Shown one piece after another: positions 8,251 through 17,755 of a DNA stretch of 64,000 nucleotides (its first letter is position 1; every line of letters starts with the position of its first letter). The translations under genes and the position numbers were made by a program. The stretch covers positions 620,001 through 684,000 of the forward strand of contig NZ_CP007770.1 of assembly GCF_000816185.1 (NCBI RefSeq), given 5' to 3'. The notes under the pieces are model-generated. The model searched no databases. It saw nothing but the letters and a program-made list of their open reading frames with translations, and was not told the DNA's origin. This stretch comes from Campylobacter insulaenigrae NCTC 12927. Lineage in GTDB: Bacteria; Campylobacterota; Campylobacteria; Campylobacterales; Campylobacteraceae.

Positions 8251-9342
8251 AAATCTAAAATGCATTACATCGCCATCTTCAACGACGTAATCTTTTCCTT
8301 CAAGACGCAATTTTCCAGCTTCTTTAGCGCCACTTTCTCCTTTATAAGTGATAAAATCTTCGTAAGAAATTACTTCAGCTTTTATAAAACCTTTTTCAAA
8401 ATCATTATGAATTACACTTGCTGCTTTTGGAGCTTTCCAACCTTTTTGAATTGTCCATGATCTTACTTCAATTTGTCCAGCAGTAAAATAGCTAATTAAA
8501 TTTAATTTCGAGAAAGCTGTGCGTATAACAATTTCAAGACCACTATTTTCTATACCCAAAGATTTTAAAAATTCATAATTTTCTTCATCGCTTAGAGCTA
8601 TCATTTCTTCTTCGATTTTAGAGCAAAGTTTTATAACCTCATGACCTGATTTAGCAGCAAATTCCTTTAAAGCTTGTACGTATTCATTATCTTCTAAGAG
8701 AGAATTTTCATCTACATTTGCACCAAAAATTACTTCTTTAGCAGATAATAATCTTAATTCTTTTATGAGTGCGTAATAAATTTCGCTTTTATTTGGGAAA
8801 GAGCTAGCATTATTATTTTGATTTAAATACTCTAAAAGAGCGTTAGCAACTTCAAGAGTTTCTTTTGCACCTTTTTCATTAGCTTTTGCACCTTTTGTAA
8901 GTTTTTCTATTTTTTTACTAAGTTGTTCAATGTCTGCTAGAATTAATTCAGTTTCTATAATTTGCACATCTCGTATTGGATCCACACTTCCTGCTACATG
9001 GGTAATATTTTCATCGTCAAAGCAACGAACAATATGTAAAATCATTTCTGTTTCACGGATATTTGAAAGAAATTTATTTCCCAACCCTTCACCTTTACTA
9101 GCACCTGCAACTAAGCCCGCTATATCAACAAATTCTATATTAGATCTTATGATTTTTTGAGGATTGACTATTTTAGCCAGTTCTTTTAAGCGATGATCAG
9201 GCACTGGAACTATAGCTTTGTTGGGTTCAATGGTGCAAAATGGATAGTTTGCACTTTCTGCATTTTGTGCTCTTGTCAAAGCGTTAAATGTTGTCGATTT
9301 TCCAACATTTGGAAGACCTACTATACCAACTGATAAACTCAT
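8242..9342 (-). CDS. ychF: ribosome-associated ATPase YchF (Obg-like)
   Basis: YchF is a TRAFAC-class P-loop nucleotidase, binding ATP in preference to GTP in studied members and linked to ribosomes and stress responses. Seen here are GLPNVGKST (Walker A, near residue 8), FVDIAGLV (switch II) and a TGS-like C-terminal domain ending in [11 protein letters not shown]. The family start [12 protein letters not shown] corresponds to ATG 9342, preceded by AAGGA; an upstream in-frame codon at 9381 lies inside pepA and is unlikely. The start overlaps the pepA stop as ATGA. Confidence 0.95.
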   Translation of the reverse strand: MSLSVGIVGLPNVGKSTTFNALTRAQNAESANYPFCTIEPNKAIVPVPDHRLKELAKIVNPQKIIRSNIEFVDIAGLVAGASKGEGLGNKFLSNIRETEMILHIVRCFDDENITHVAGSVDPIRDVQIIETELILADIEQLSKKIEKLTKGAKANEKGAKETLEVANALLEYLNQNNNASSFPNKSEIYYALIKELRLLSAKEVIFGANVDENSLLEDNEYVQALKEFAAKSGHEVIKLCSKIEEEMIALSDEENYEFLKSLGIENSGLEIVIRTAFSKLNLISYFTAGQIEVRSWTIQKGWKAPKAASVIHNDFEKGFIKAEVISYEDFITYKGESGAKEAGKLRLEGKDYVVEDGDVMHFRFNV

Positions 9343-10790
9343 TTTTGCTTCCTTGAAAGATGAATTAAATAAGTAAGACACATTCTAACTCCTGCTGAAC
9401 TAGCTCCAAAGCTATGATAAGCCCAACTTTTTTCTAGATAGGCAGGGCCTGCTATATCTAGATGCAACCATTTATCTTTATACTCATCTTTAATGAATGA
9501 GTTTAAAAATAATCCTGCTGTAATAGCTCCACCATATCGACTAGATGAAGTATTACTAACATCTGCTATATTTGATTTTATAAGTTCTTTTAAGTAAGGA
9601 TTAAAATGTAAAATGGTGGTTAGATCTCCACTTTTTTTGCTAGTGTGATAAAAATCATTTTGTAATTCCTCATTATTTCCCATAATAGCACTTGTGTATT
9701 CTCCAAGCCCTACAACACAAGCTCCAGTGAGTGTGGCAAGATCTATTATTAAATCAGGTTTTAAATCTTGAGCATAAGATAAACAATCTGCTAAAACTAA
9801 TCTACCTTCAGCATCAGTATTTCTAACTTCTATGCTAATTCCTTCTCTTGAAATTAAAACATCATCAGGTTTATAGGCATTACCGCCTATCATATTTTCT
9901 GTAGCTCCTATTATAGAATGAATTTCTATATCTAAATTTAATTCACTTGCACCTTTTATAATGGCCATAGCAGCAGCACCGCCACTTTTATCTGATTTCA
10001 TTGTAAGCATATAATCAGCTGGTTTTAAACTAAGTCCACCGCTATCATAGGTTAGACCTTTGCCGACAAATACTGCTTTCATTATCGGATTCTTTGGTTT
10101 ATATGATAAATGAATAAGTTTTGGTGGATAAACCGAAGCACGATTTACAGCTAAAAATGCTTGCATTTTTTCTTTTTCTAAGAAATCACTTTCATAAATT
10201 TCGCAAGAAATATTTTTATCATTTTTGGCTAAATCCAAAGCATCTTGAGCCATTTTAAGTGGTGTATATATCTGAGGAATCTCATTTACAATATCTTTTG
10301 CAAAATTACAAGCATTGGAAAAAATTTTTCCATAATTTATACCAATATGAGCTTCATCAATATCATATTTTTTATTATTAATTTCACTTTCTGAGATGAT
10401 TATATTTTCTAATTTTGTTGAATTTTTATCTTTTTTGTATTTATTAAATTCATATGCTCCAAAATGAAAACCCTGTACAAGAGCATTGAAACTATTAACT
10501 ACACATTTTCCAACAACACTTTTAGTTTTAACGCTTTTAATTTCTAGTTTTTTTAAGGCTTTATATGCATTTGCAAAAGCGAGTCTAATATCTTCATATT
10601 CTAAACTTTTAAGTTCGCTATATATAATTTTATTTTGTATATCAAGACATATACCTTCACCTTTAAAATTCATAATCTTAAAAAGTTCTTGACTTTTAGG
10701 ATAATTTTCTATCTTTTTATCTTGAATTAAAATGATTTCAAAATCAGCTTTTAAAGTATCTATATTTTCATTTTTAAAATCAAAAATCAT
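9339..10790 (-). CDS. pepA: cytosol (leucyl) aminopeptidase
   Basis: This is an M17 family metalloaminopeptidase of 483 residues that removes N-terminal amino acids from peptides in the cytoplasm. The two-metal catalytic domain includes GKGLTYDSGGLSLKP near residue 242, KSDKSGGAAA near 262 and the signature NTDAEGRLVLAD near 323. The N-terminal 150 residues are divergent, as usual. PepA can also bind DNA (XerCD accessory factor in E. coli), but no evidence for that role is visible here. It overlaps both neighbours by 4 nt. Confidence 0.93.
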   Translation of the reverse strand: MIFDFKNENIDTLKADFEIILIQDKKIENYPKSQELFKIMNFKGEGICLDIQNKIIYSELKSLEYEDIRLAFANAYKALKKLEIKSVKTKSVVGKCVVNSFNALVQGFHFGAYEFNKYKKDKNSTKLENIIISESEINNKKYDIDEAHIGINYGKIFSNACNFAKDIVNEIPQIYTPLKMAQDALDLAKNDKNISCEIYESDFLEKEKMQAFLAVNRASVYPPKLIHLSYKPKNPIMKAVFVGKGLTYDSGGLSLKPADYMLTMKSDKSGGAAAMAIIKGASELNLDIEIHSIIGATENMIGGNAYKPDDVLISREGISIEVRNTDAEGRLVLADCLSYAQDLKPDLIIDLATLTGACVVGLGEYTSAIMGNNEELQNDFYHTSKKSGDLTTILHFNPYLKELIKSNIADVSNTSSSRYGGAITAGLFLNSFIKDEYKDKWLHLDIAGPAYLEKSWAYHSFGASSAGVRMCLTYLIHLSRKQK

Positions 10791-11380
10791 TTACGAATCC
10801 TTTTTTTAAGTATTGATTTTTCCATTTGTTTCATACTAAAAAATAATATTAGTAAAAAGCAAGCAATAATAGGTATCGCAAAATACCAATGACTTCCAGC
10901 CCATTCAACGCCAATCCAAATCTGTTTTCCAAAGAACCAAGCGAGTAATATTGTTATAGCTGCCCAAACCCAAGCACTTATGAGATTAATAAAAGCAAAT
11001 TTTTTAGCACTATATCTTGTCAATCCTATACTCATAGGTATTACAGTTCTAAAGCCATACATATATCTTTGGATAAATATAATTGGCCAACCAAAACGTT
11101 GCAATAAAAGGTGGGCGACAGCAAATTTACGTCTTTGAGTATGTAATTTTTTTTGTATATATTTTTTATTATATCTTCCTATATAAAAATATATTTGATC
11201 TCCGACAAACCCTCCTAATCCTGCTACAAAAATAATTAATCCTAAATTAACATGACCTTCATGTGCAAAGATTCCTGCAAGAATTAAGGCAAGTTCTCCT
11301 TCAAGAATACACCATAAAAAAACTATAATATACGCCCAGTTTTTATAATCATATAAAAGTTGTTTTAAAAATTCTTCCAT
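10787..11380 (-). CDS. DedA family inner-membrane protein
   Basis: This 197-residue DedA (SNARE-associated/VTT domain) protein has several hydrophobic segments, the GGFVGDQIYFYIGR motif near residue 55 and RFGWPIIFIQRYMYGFR near 93, containing the conserved arginine-glycine pattern. DedA proteins act in membrane homeostasis and some flip undecaprenyl phosphate or phospholipids. The C-terminus ends in a basic tail. It lies between apt and pepA with a 3-nt gap and a 4-nt overlap. Confidence 0.85.
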   Translation of the reverse strand: MEEFLKQLLYDYKNWAYIIVFLWCILEGELALILAGIFAHEGHVNLGLIIFVAGLGGFVGDQIYFYIGRYNKKYIQKKLHTQRRKFAVAHLLLQRFGWPIIFIQRYMYGFRTVIPMSIGLTRYSAKKFAFINLISAWVWAAITILLAWFFGKQIWIGVEWAGSHWYFAIPIIACFLLILFFSMKQMEKSILKKRIRK

Positions 11381-11383
11381 ACT

Positions 11384-11923
11384 TTATACCTCTAAAACGC
11401 TATATACAGAGGTTAATTGTGATAATTGTTTATCACCATCAAGATCTTTTAAATTTAATAAAAAGCATGCTTCCATACAATTTGCTTCTAATCTTTGTAT
11501 AAGCTTAACAGCTGCTATTGCTGTACCACCGGTTGCGATTAAATCATCCATGAGTAAAATTCTAGCATTTTTAGTATTGTTAAATGCATCAACATGAATT
11601 TCTAAAACATCTTGTCCATATTCTAAAGAATACATCTCTTGTAAGCATTTTCCGGGAAGTTTTCCAGGTTTTCTAATAGGTACAAAAGGTAATTTTAATT
11701 TTGCACTTAATGCAGATCCAAATATAAAACCACGACTTTCTATGCCAGCTATATAATCAATGTTTGAGTTTTTATATTTTTCAACCAAATGATCTATTAA
11801 AAAAGAAAATGCTTCTTTGTTATTTAATAAAGTAGTGATATCCCTAAAAACAATACCTTTTTTAGGAAAGTTTTCAATAGCTCTAATACTATCTAATAAA
11901 TATTTTTTATCTTGTTTCATCAT
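11384..11923 (-). CDS. apt: adenine phosphoribosyltransferase
   Basis: Apt salvages adenine to AMP using PRPP. The PRPP-binding motif [14 protein letters not shown] (about residues 121-134) is intact, as are [12 protein letters not shown] near 57 and [15 protein letters not shown] near 19. The length of 179 residues is normal. The gene may start one codon later (MKQ instead of MMKQ). It overlaps the upstream coiled-coil gene by 4 nt. Confidence 0.95.
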   Translation of the reverse strand: MMKQDKKYLLDSIRAIENFPKKGIVFRDITTLLNNKEAFSFLIDHLVEKYKNSNIDYIAGIESRGFIFGSALSAKLKLPFVPIRKPGKLPGKCLQEMYSLEYGQDVLEIHVDAFNNTKNARILLMDDLIATGGTAIAAVKLIQRLEANCMEACFLLNLKDLDGDKQLSQLTSVYSVLEV

Positions 11924-12252
11924 AATAGTGCCTCTATTTTTGCTTCTAATTCTTTTATTCTCTGTCTTAATTTTTCATTCTCTATACGATATTGTGAATT
12001 TCTTGTTCTAAGTGAAGTTAAGTCAGCTTTGCTTTTGTTAAGTTCTTCGGTTAAAATATCAATATTTCCCAAACTTCTTTGAAGTTGAATTTGTAGTTTT
12101 CGTATAACTATTTCAGTATCATCAAGATTTCTTTTAATATGCTCTTTTGCTATTTTTTCTTTATCAAGTAAGGTTTTATAGTAAAGTAACATAACAGTCA
12201 TATAAATACTAATACAAATTAATATTGTTAAGATAAGCCAACTTAATATCAT
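11920..12252 (-). CDS. small membrane-anchored coiled-coil protein
   Basis: I do not recognise a functional family. The 110-residue product has one N-terminal transmembrane helix (about residues 3-25) and then a continuous predicted coiled coil (about 30-108, rich in Lys/Glu/Leu heptads, ending [15 protein letters not shown]). The topology suggests a membrane anchor with a cytoplasmic rod. It overlaps rpiB and apt by 4 nt each, so it is co-translated with two nucleotide/sugar phosphate enzymes without an obvious shared role. I recall a similar small gene at the same place in C. jejuni. Confidence 0.7.
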   Translation of the reverse strand: MILSWLILTILICISIYMTVMLLYYKTLLDKEKIAKEHIKRNLDDTEIVIRKLQIQLQRSLGNIDILTEELNKSKADLTSLRTRNSQYRIENEKLRQRIKELEAKIEALL

Positions 12253-12686
12253 ATAACTTCCTCGATTTTATTTATCCTTTGACAATGTCTCCCACCACTA
12301 AAAGAAGTGTTAATGAAATTAACAATAATTTCAAAAGCCATGTCAACTCCTATCAGTCTAGAGCCTAATGCTAAGACATTTGCATCATTATGTTCTCTTG
12401 AAAGTTTAGCGCTTAATGGCTCATTACATAAAGCACAACGTATGTTTTTGTGGCGATTTGCAGCTATACTCATACCTATACCTGATCCACAAATTAAAAT
12501 ACCAAAAGTTTTTTCATTGATTTTAGAACTTAGTGAGTGTGCAAAATCAGGATAGTCACAACGACTAGCATCAAAAGGTCCAAGATCTTCATAAGAAATT
12601 TTTTGATCTTGCAAAAATAAGGTGATTTTTTCTTTAAGTTCAAAGCCAGCGTGATCACTAGCAACAAAAATTTTCTCTCTTAACAT
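12249..12686 (-). CDS. rpiB: ribose-5-phosphate isomerase B
   Basis: RpiB interconverts ribose 5-phosphate and ribulose 5-phosphate. The motif VASDHAGFELKEKI near residue 7 and GILICGSGIGMSIAANR near 61, with the catalytic Cys of CGSG, identify the LacAB/RpiB family. Start: ATG 12686 gives MLREKIFVASDH; an upstream in-frame GTG at 12695 would add three residues. It is the first gene of the leftward operon and lies divergent to cheB. Confidence 0.93.
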   Translation of the reverse strand: MLREKIFVASDHAGFELKEKITLFLQDQKISYEDLGPFDASRCDYPDFAHSLSSKINEKTFGILICGSGIGMSIAANRHKNIRCALCNEPLSAKLSREHNDANVLALGSRLIGVDMAFEIIVNFINTSFSGGRHCQRINKIEEVI

Positions 12687-12753
12687 ACAATTCACTTTTT
12701 AAAATTTTTTAAGCATTAATTCTATCATATTTAATTAAAATTTTTCTTTCTTT

Positions 12754-12806
12754 ATTATACTTTCTGAAATTATAGCTATTTGAAAAATTTGTAAATATGA
12801 TATAAT
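12754..12806. promoter_or_regulatory. divergent promoter region rpiB / cheB
   Basis: On the minus strand, TATAAT boxes at 12759-12754 and 12774-12769 could serve rpiB. On the plus strand, GATATAATTAGG with TATAAT at 12801-12806 lies 31 nt before the cheB ATG. No -35 is clear, as is common for sigma-70 promoters in Campylobacter. Confidence 0.5.
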
Positions 12807-12836
12807 TAGGGCTTACAAGCAAAATTTGAGGTAAAA

Positions 12837-13400
12837 ATGAAATTAATATTGATCGGTTCTTCAACTGGCGGTCCAAGCCAACTTAAATTTTTACTTAATG
12901 ATGTTGATTTAAGAGATTGTAGTGTAGTTATAGCACAACATATGAATCCAGCATTCATACCTTCTTTTGTAAATCAGTTCAATAAAGAAGCTTTAAGTGA
13001 AGTTGTTATGGCAAATGATAAAGAGGTTATTAAAAATGGCAAAATTTATATTTGCCAAAAAAATATGATTTTAAGTGGTAATAATACCTTGGTGTTAAAT
13101 ATGACAGATGAGCCAAGTAGTTTCAATCCCGGCATTGATGTGCTTTTTAATTCTGCACTTAAACTTTGTAAATACAATAAACTCTTAGCTATGATTATGA
13201 CTGGTATGGGTGATGATGGTGCTAAATCTTTGTTTGAGCTTTATAAAGCAGGGGTAAAATGTTTATGTGAAAATGAGGAAGATTGTGTTGTTTATGGCAT
13301 GCCTAAAAAAGCTAAAGAGATGAATCCATTTTTAAAACCAATGAGTCTAGTTGAATTAAAAAAAGAAATTATATATTTCATAAATTCGCAGGAAAAATAA
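12837..13400 (+). CDS. cheB: chemoreceptor methylesterase CheB lacking a receiver domain
   Basis: This is the catalytic domain of CheB alone, 187 residues. It demethylates or deamidates chemoreceptor glutamates. The Ser-His-Asp triad is visible: GSSTGGP near residue 8, IAQHMNP near 35 and TGMGDDGA near 123. Full-length CheB proteins carry an N-terminal response-regulator domain of about 120 residues, which is absent, so activity cannot be switched by CheA phosphorylation in the usual way; this is the known Campylobacter arrangement. It shares one base with cheR. Confidence 0.92.
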   Translation: MKLILIGSSTGGPSQLKFLLNDVDLRDCSVVIAQHMNPAFIPSFVNQFNKEALSEVVMANDKEVIKNGKIYICQKNMILSGNNTLVLNMTDEPSSFNPGIDVLFNSALKLCKYNKLLAMIMTGMGDDGAKSLFELYKAGVKCLCENEEDCVVYGMPKKAKEMNPFLKPMSLVELKKEIIYFINSQEK

Positions 13401-14182
13401 TGATAAAAATACATGAAAATGAGCTAAACGATTTTATTAAAATTGTGGGACAAATTAGTGGAAATAACCTTACAGCAAAGCGCGATATTTTACTGACTAA
13501 GCTTCCAAAATTCTTAAAAGAATTAGGGTTAAATAATCTTAGCGAGCTTAACGATAGGGTTATGTTTCAAAGAAATTTAAAACAAGAAACAATAGATTTT
13601 ATTACTGTTTGTGAAACTTATTTTTTTAGAGAATTAGAACAATTAAAAGATGTGATTTATTATATTAAGGCTCTTGAGCGTCCAGTAAATATATTATGTG
13701 CACCTTGTGCAAGTGGCGAGGAAGTATATTCTTTGGCTATTTTAGCAAGCGAAAATCTTATTAAAGATATAAACATTCTTGGTATAGATATTAATAAAAA
13801 AATGATAGATCGTTGTAGTGAAATGACTTATTCAGAACGTTCTGTTTCTAGATTAAATCTTGCAGAAAAGAAACGTTTTTTTGAAAAAGAAGATGATATG
13901 TATCACTTAAAAAAAGAAACTTTGGCATGTAGGTGTCGTTTTGAGCTTTGTAATGTTTTTGATGATGCGTTATTTAGACTTGGCAAATTTGATATTATTT
14001 TTTCAAGAAATATGATGATATATTTTGATCAAGATTTTAAGATTAAACTTATGGAGCGTTTTCATAGGATTTTAAATAGAGAAGGAAGAATTTATCCTGG
14101 AAAGTCTGATCATATTCCTGATACTGCATATTTTGAAAAGAATTTCTCAGCAAGCGGTATTTATTATAGTAAAGTGGATTAA
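13400..14182 (+). CDS. cheR: chemoreceptor methyltransferase CheR
   Basis: CheR methylates receptor glutamates with SAM. The N-terminal helical region (residues 1-75) is followed by the methyltransferase domain with ILCAPCASGEEVYSLAIL (about 99-116), ILGIDINKKMIDR near 129 and IIFSRNMMIYF near 196. The length is 260 residues. Overlap of one base with cheB couples writer and eraser. The 3' end overlaps the convergent MFS gene by 4 nt. Confidence 0.93.
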   Translation: MIKIHENELNDFIKIVGQISGNNLTAKRDILLTKLPKFLKELGLNNLSELNDRVMFQRNLKQETIDFITVCETYFFRELEQLKDVIYYIKALERPVNILCAPCASGEEVYSLAILASENLIKDINILGIDINKKMIDRCSEMTYSERSVSRLNLAEKKRFFEKEDDMYHLKKETLACRCRFELCNVFDDALFRLGKFDIIFSRNMMIYFDQDFKIKLMERFHRILNREGRIYPGKSDHIPDTAYFEKNFSASGIYYSKVD

Positions 14183-15384
14183 GAAATTTTCTTATTAAAC
14201 CATTGCCAATATATTGCTCCTAAAATGAAACATATGCCTAGGCCAAAAGTAAAATAACTTAGTTTTACTTTATAAAATTCAAATAAATACCCTGTAGAAA
14301 AAACAATAATTGCACTAAAAGTTAAAAAAACCATATCATTATAGGCTATAACTCTACCGTAATATTTTTTATCACATTCATTTTGTAAAAGTGTATAGGT
14401 ATAGCTCCATAAAGAAGAAGTGCAAAATCCAGCCGCCATTAATCCAATAAAAGCAAGATAAAAATTAAATTGCAAGCAAGACCAAAGCATCAAACCAAAG
14501 CCTTGAGCAAGATATAAATATAATAATGTCTTTTTATTAATATAAGGGCTTAGTAAGTATGGTCCTATGAGTAAAGATATGGCTCTTATAGCATTAGATA
14601 ACCCTATCGCCAAAGGAATAGATATAACATTTGCGTATTTATATTCAGCTAAAAGTGTAATTAAAACATCATAAGCTGTTATTCCAACAATGCCATGAAG
14701 TAATATTAAATGAATAATTTTTTTATTATTAAATACATATATTAATCCTTCTTTTATAAGGACAAGAATATTATTTTGTGTTGTATTTTTTTCATTTGGT
14801 AAAATAATAACTTTTAAGATAAGCATAGCACAAAATAGCATTAAGGTATCTGTAATAAACGCAGGTTTGACTCCAAACAAATCTATAAATAAGCCGGCTA
14901 TACCCATACCTAAAGCATAAGAAACAGCCCAAATAATACTATGTAATTCATTGCCAAGCTTTAATTCTTGTGGGGTTAAAATTTTTGGTAAAACAGACAT
15001 TTCTGTTTGAAAATACATACTAGCAACAGCCATGCGAATAAAAGTTAAAAGATATAAAAACCAAAGCATAGCTAAAGAATTTACAAAAATAAGCATAAAT
15101 ATAGATAACATTTCAATAATAATCATGCTCATTAATAAATTTTTTGGTTTAAACCTATCAACTATAACTCCGTTGATAGGTGCTAGTATAATTGAAGGTA
15201 AAAAAACAAAAATGGCTGAAAAACCTATGATATTAGCAGGAGCACCAAGTTCTTTTGTTAAAAGAGTGAATACACCAACTTGAGAAAACCAGGCTCCAAA
15301 ATAACTTATAAATTGGATAATAGCTAACAATCTGAAAGTTTTATTATTTTTAAGTAGCATTCTATAAGTCATAAATAATCCCAT
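14179..15384 (-). CDS. major facilitator superfamily transporter
   Basis: This 401-residue protein has about 12 hydrophobic segments and MFS-type loops (VDRFKPKNLLMSM between TM2 and TM3). It resembles the MFS_3/enterobactin-exporter-like drug efflux group by overall pattern, but the substrate cannot be read from sequence. The start could be ATG 15384 or ATG 15372 (MTYRMLL), four codons later, which has GGGATT upstream. It stands alone, transcribed leftwards and divergent from mqnC. I recall an MFS gene at this position beside mqnC in C. jejuni. Confidence 0.85.
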   Translation of the reverse strand: MGLFMTYRMLLKNNKTFRLLAIIQFISYFGAWFSQVGVFTLLTKELGAPANIIGFSAIFVFLPSIILAPINGVIVDRFKPKNLLMSMIIIEMLSIFMLIFVNSLAMLWFLYLLTFIRMAVASMYFQTEMSVLPKILTPQELKLGNELHSIIWAVSYALGMGIAGLFIDLFGVKPAFITDTLMLFCAMLILKVIILPNEKNTTQNNILVLIKEGLIYVFNNKKIIHLILLHGIVGITAYDVLITLLAEYKYANVISIPLAIGLSNAIRAISLLIGPYLLSPYINKKTLLYLYLAQGFGLMLWSCLQFNFYLAFIGLMAAGFCTSSLWSYTYTLLQNECDKKYYGRVIAYNDMVFLTFSAIIVFSTGYLFEFYKVKLSYFTFGLGICFILGAIYWQWFNKKIS

Positions 15385-15424
15385 TTTGCTTATATGCGAT
15401 ATGAAACGTCAATCAAAGACCTAA

Positions 15425-15467
15425 ATTATATCGTTTTTAAAATTATTTTACATTTAAATGATATAAT
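15425..15467. promoter_or_regulatory. divergent promoters MFS gene / mqnC
   Basis: TATAAT at 15462-15467 (+) lies 21 nt before the mqnC ATG; GATATAATTTAGG on the minus strand (TATAAT at 15430-15425) lies 40 nt before the MFS start. The short palindrome CATTTAAATG (15451-15460) lies between them. Confidence 0.5.
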
Positions 15468-15488
15468 AATTCATTTTAAAGGTCGATT

Positions 15489-16535
15489 ATGAGTAGAATA
15501 AATAAAAAAGAAGCTTTAGATTTGTTTCAAAATGCTTCGTTGAATGAACTTGGCAAAATGGCTTATGAGAAAAAAATAAAAATTCATCCTAATAAAATTA
15601 CCACCTTTATAGTAGATAGAAATATAAATTATACAAATATTTGTTGCATTGATTGTGATTTTTGTGCATTTTGTAGAAAAGAAAAAGATGATGATTCTTA
15701 TATTTTAAAATACGAAGAAATCGGTCAGAAAATAGAAGAATTGCAAGCTATTGGTGGAACACAAATTTTATTTCAAGGCGGTGTACATCCAAAACTTAAG
15801 ATAGAATGGTATGAAGAGTTACTTTCTTATATAAAGACTAATTATCCTGATATAACAGTGCATGGTTTTTCAGCTGTTGAAATTGCTTATATTGCTAAAA
15901 TTTCTAAGATTTCCATAGAGGAAGTTTTAAAAAGACTTCAATCTAAAGGACTTTTTTCTATCCCTGGAGCTGGTGCTGAAGTATTAAGTGATAGAGTGAG
16001 GGATATTATAGCTCCCCATAAATGTGATACACAAACTTGGTTAAAAGTACATGAAAGTGCTCATAATATTGGTATGAAAAGCACAGCTACTATGATGTTT
16101 GGTACGGTTGAAACTGATGAAGAGCTTATAGAACATTTTGATTATTTGAGAAATTTACAAGATAAAACAAATGGCTTTAGAGCTTTTATTTTATGGTCGT
16201 TTCAAAGTCAAAATACACCTTTGATTCAAAAGCATCCAGAAATTATCAAACAAAGTTCAAATAAATATCTAAGATTGTTGGCTCTAGCTAGACTTTATTT
16301 GGATAATTTTGAAAATTTACAAAGTTCATGGGTAACTCAAGGATCTTTAATAGGACAACTTGCGCTTAAATTTGGTGCTAATGATTTAGGTTCTACTATG
16401 ATGGAAGAAAATGTTGTGGCAGCAGCTGGTGCAAAATATAGAATGAATCAAGAACAAATGATAGAGTTGATAAAAGATATAGGAGAAATTCCTGCTAAGC
16501 GTGATACAGCTTATAATATTTTAGAGAGGTTTTAA
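15489..16535 (+). CDS. mqnC: cyclic dehypoxanthinyl futalosine synthase (radical SAM)
   Basis: MqnC cyclises dehypoxanthinyl futalosine in the futalosine route to menaquinone, which epsilonproteobacteria use in place of the Men pathway. The radical-SAM cluster motif C-x3-C-x2-C lies at NICCIDCDFCAFC, about residues 54-66. GGTQILFQGGVHP and SIPGAGAEVLSDRVR are typical of MqnC. The 348-residue length fits. Menaquinone supports respiration in these bacteria, including the hydrogenase encoded at 42126-46221. It shares one base with the next gene. Confidence 0.92.
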   Translation: MSRINKKEALDLFQNASLNELGKMAYEKKIKIHPNKITTFIVDRNINYTNICCIDCDFCAFCRKEKDDDSYILKYEEIGQKIEELQAIGGTQILFQGGVHPKLKIEWYEELLSYIKTNYPDITVHGFSAVEIAYIAKISKISIEEVLKRLQSKGLFSIPGAGAEVLSDRVRDIIAPHKCDTQTWLKVHESAHNIGMKSTATMMFGTVETDEELIEHFDYLRNLQDKTNGFRAFILWSFQSQNTPLIQKHPEIIKQSSNKYLRLLALARLYLDNFENLQSSWVTQGSLIGQLALKFGANDLGSTMMEENVVAAAGAKYRMNQEQMIELIKDIGEIPAKRDTAYNILERF

Positions 16536-17755
16536 TGCTAGATTTAAAAATCAAAAATGTTAATGTGAATGTAATTTATGAATATGAACATGATCTACCC
16601 GTAGTTTTTTTTAAATTAGTTTTTAAAAATTCTGGAAAAATAGCAGAACAAGAAAATGCAGGTTTAGCGAGTATGTTTGCTAGAGTGTTAAACGAAGGCT
16701 CTAGCGATAATTTTTTTAAAAGTTTAGAATATAAAGCTATAACAATGCAAGCTGAATCTGATTTTGAACATTTTCAAATTAGCATTAAATGTTTAAAAGA
16801 ACATTTTAGCTTTGCTATGGAAAAATTAGAAGAATTGCTTCTTAATGTCCGTTTTGAAGAAAAGATTTTACGAAGACTTAAGAATTTGGCAATTGGAGAG
16901 CTTTTAAGCTTAAATACTGATTATGATTATCAAGCGAAAAGACTTTTGAATAAAAGTGTTTTTAAAGATGAAATTTTTCAAACAGGACTTGATGGAAGTA
17001 AAGAGAGTATAGAGAAAATTTCTCTAAAAGAATTAATAAATTTTATGGAAGATAATCTAAATTTAAGTAATACTCTTTTTGTTTTTGGTGGTGATATTAA
17101 GGAAAATGAGGTAAAAACATATGTAGAAAAAATTGGCGCTTTATTAGATATAGGAGTGCAAAACAATAGCAAAAAATTTCAATTATTAAATAAGAACATT
17201 GAAAATACTGAATTCAAAGATACTAAACAAGCTTATGTTTATTTTTGTTCTCCTTTTGATATTAAGATTGATGATGAGCAGATGTATCTAGCCAGAATTG
17301 CTTTATTTATACTTGGAGAAGGTGGTTTTGGATCAAGATTGATGGAAGAAATCAGAGTTAAAAGAGGTTTGGCGTATTCTGCGTATGCCAAGCTTGATGT
17401 GAATCTAAATTATAGTAGAATATTTGGATACTTACAAACTAAAAATGAAAATGCGAAATTAGCAAAAAATATAATAAAAGAAGTATTTGTAGAATTTGTA
17501 AGCAATGGTGTACAAGAAAAGGAATTTGAACTCGCTAAGAAATTTTTAGTTGGTTCTATGCCTTTGCGTTATGAAAGCTTAAACAAGAGATTAAACATCA
17601 TGCTAAATGAGTATTTATTAGGTTTAAAAATAGGACATTTAAAATACGAGATAGAAAAAATAAAAAGTGCAAATTTAGAAGAATTAAATAATTTTATTAA
17701 AAAACATAGTGAGATTATACAACTTAGTTTTGCAAGCATAGAAAATGAAGGTTGA
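16535..17755 (+). CDS. M16-family peptidase-like protein without the zinc motif
   Basis: The 406-residue product has the two-domain M16B fold: an N-terminal half beginning VVFFKLVFKNSG and a C-terminal half with EIRVKRGLAYSAYA (about residues 273-286), the Arg/Tyr substrate-binding motif. The catalytic HxxEH that should follow the NAGLA segment reads SMFAR (about residues 46-50), so no zinc site remains. It is therefore probably a non-catalytic M16 subunit or chaperone-like protein. Such subunits usually pair with an active M16B peptidase, not present in the window. It overlaps mqnC by 1 nt and recG by 11 nt. Confidence 0.82.
   Translation: MLDLKIKNVNVNVIYEYEHDLPVVFFKLVFKNSGKIAEQENAGLASMFARVLNEGSSDNFFKSLEYKAITMQAESDFEHFQISIKCLKEHFSFAMEKLEELLLNVRFEEKILRRLKNLAIGELLSLNTDYDYQAKRLLNKSVFKDEIFQTGLDGSKESIEKISLKELINFMEDNLNLSNTLFVFGGDIKENEVKTYVEKIGALLDIGVQNNSKKFQLLNKNIENTEFKDTKQAYVYFCSPFDIKIDDEQMYLARIALFILGEGGFGSRLMEEIRVKRGLAYSAYAKLDVNLNYSRIFGYLQTKNENAKLAKNIIKEVFVEFVSNGVQEKEFELAKKFLVGSMPLRYESLNKRLNIMLNEYLLGLKIGHLKYEIEKIKSANLEELNNFIKKHSEIIQLSFASIENEG

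Noticed and set aside
14165-14195. Short TAAGA/TCTTA inverted repeat at the cheR / MFS convergence as a terminator
   Set aside because: The stem is only about 5 bp and nearly all A-T; too weak to call.
15451-15460. CATTTAAATG palindrome between the MFS gene and mqnC as an operator
   Set aside because: Ten-base AT-rich palindromes are frequent here, and there is no second copy or known regulator consensus.
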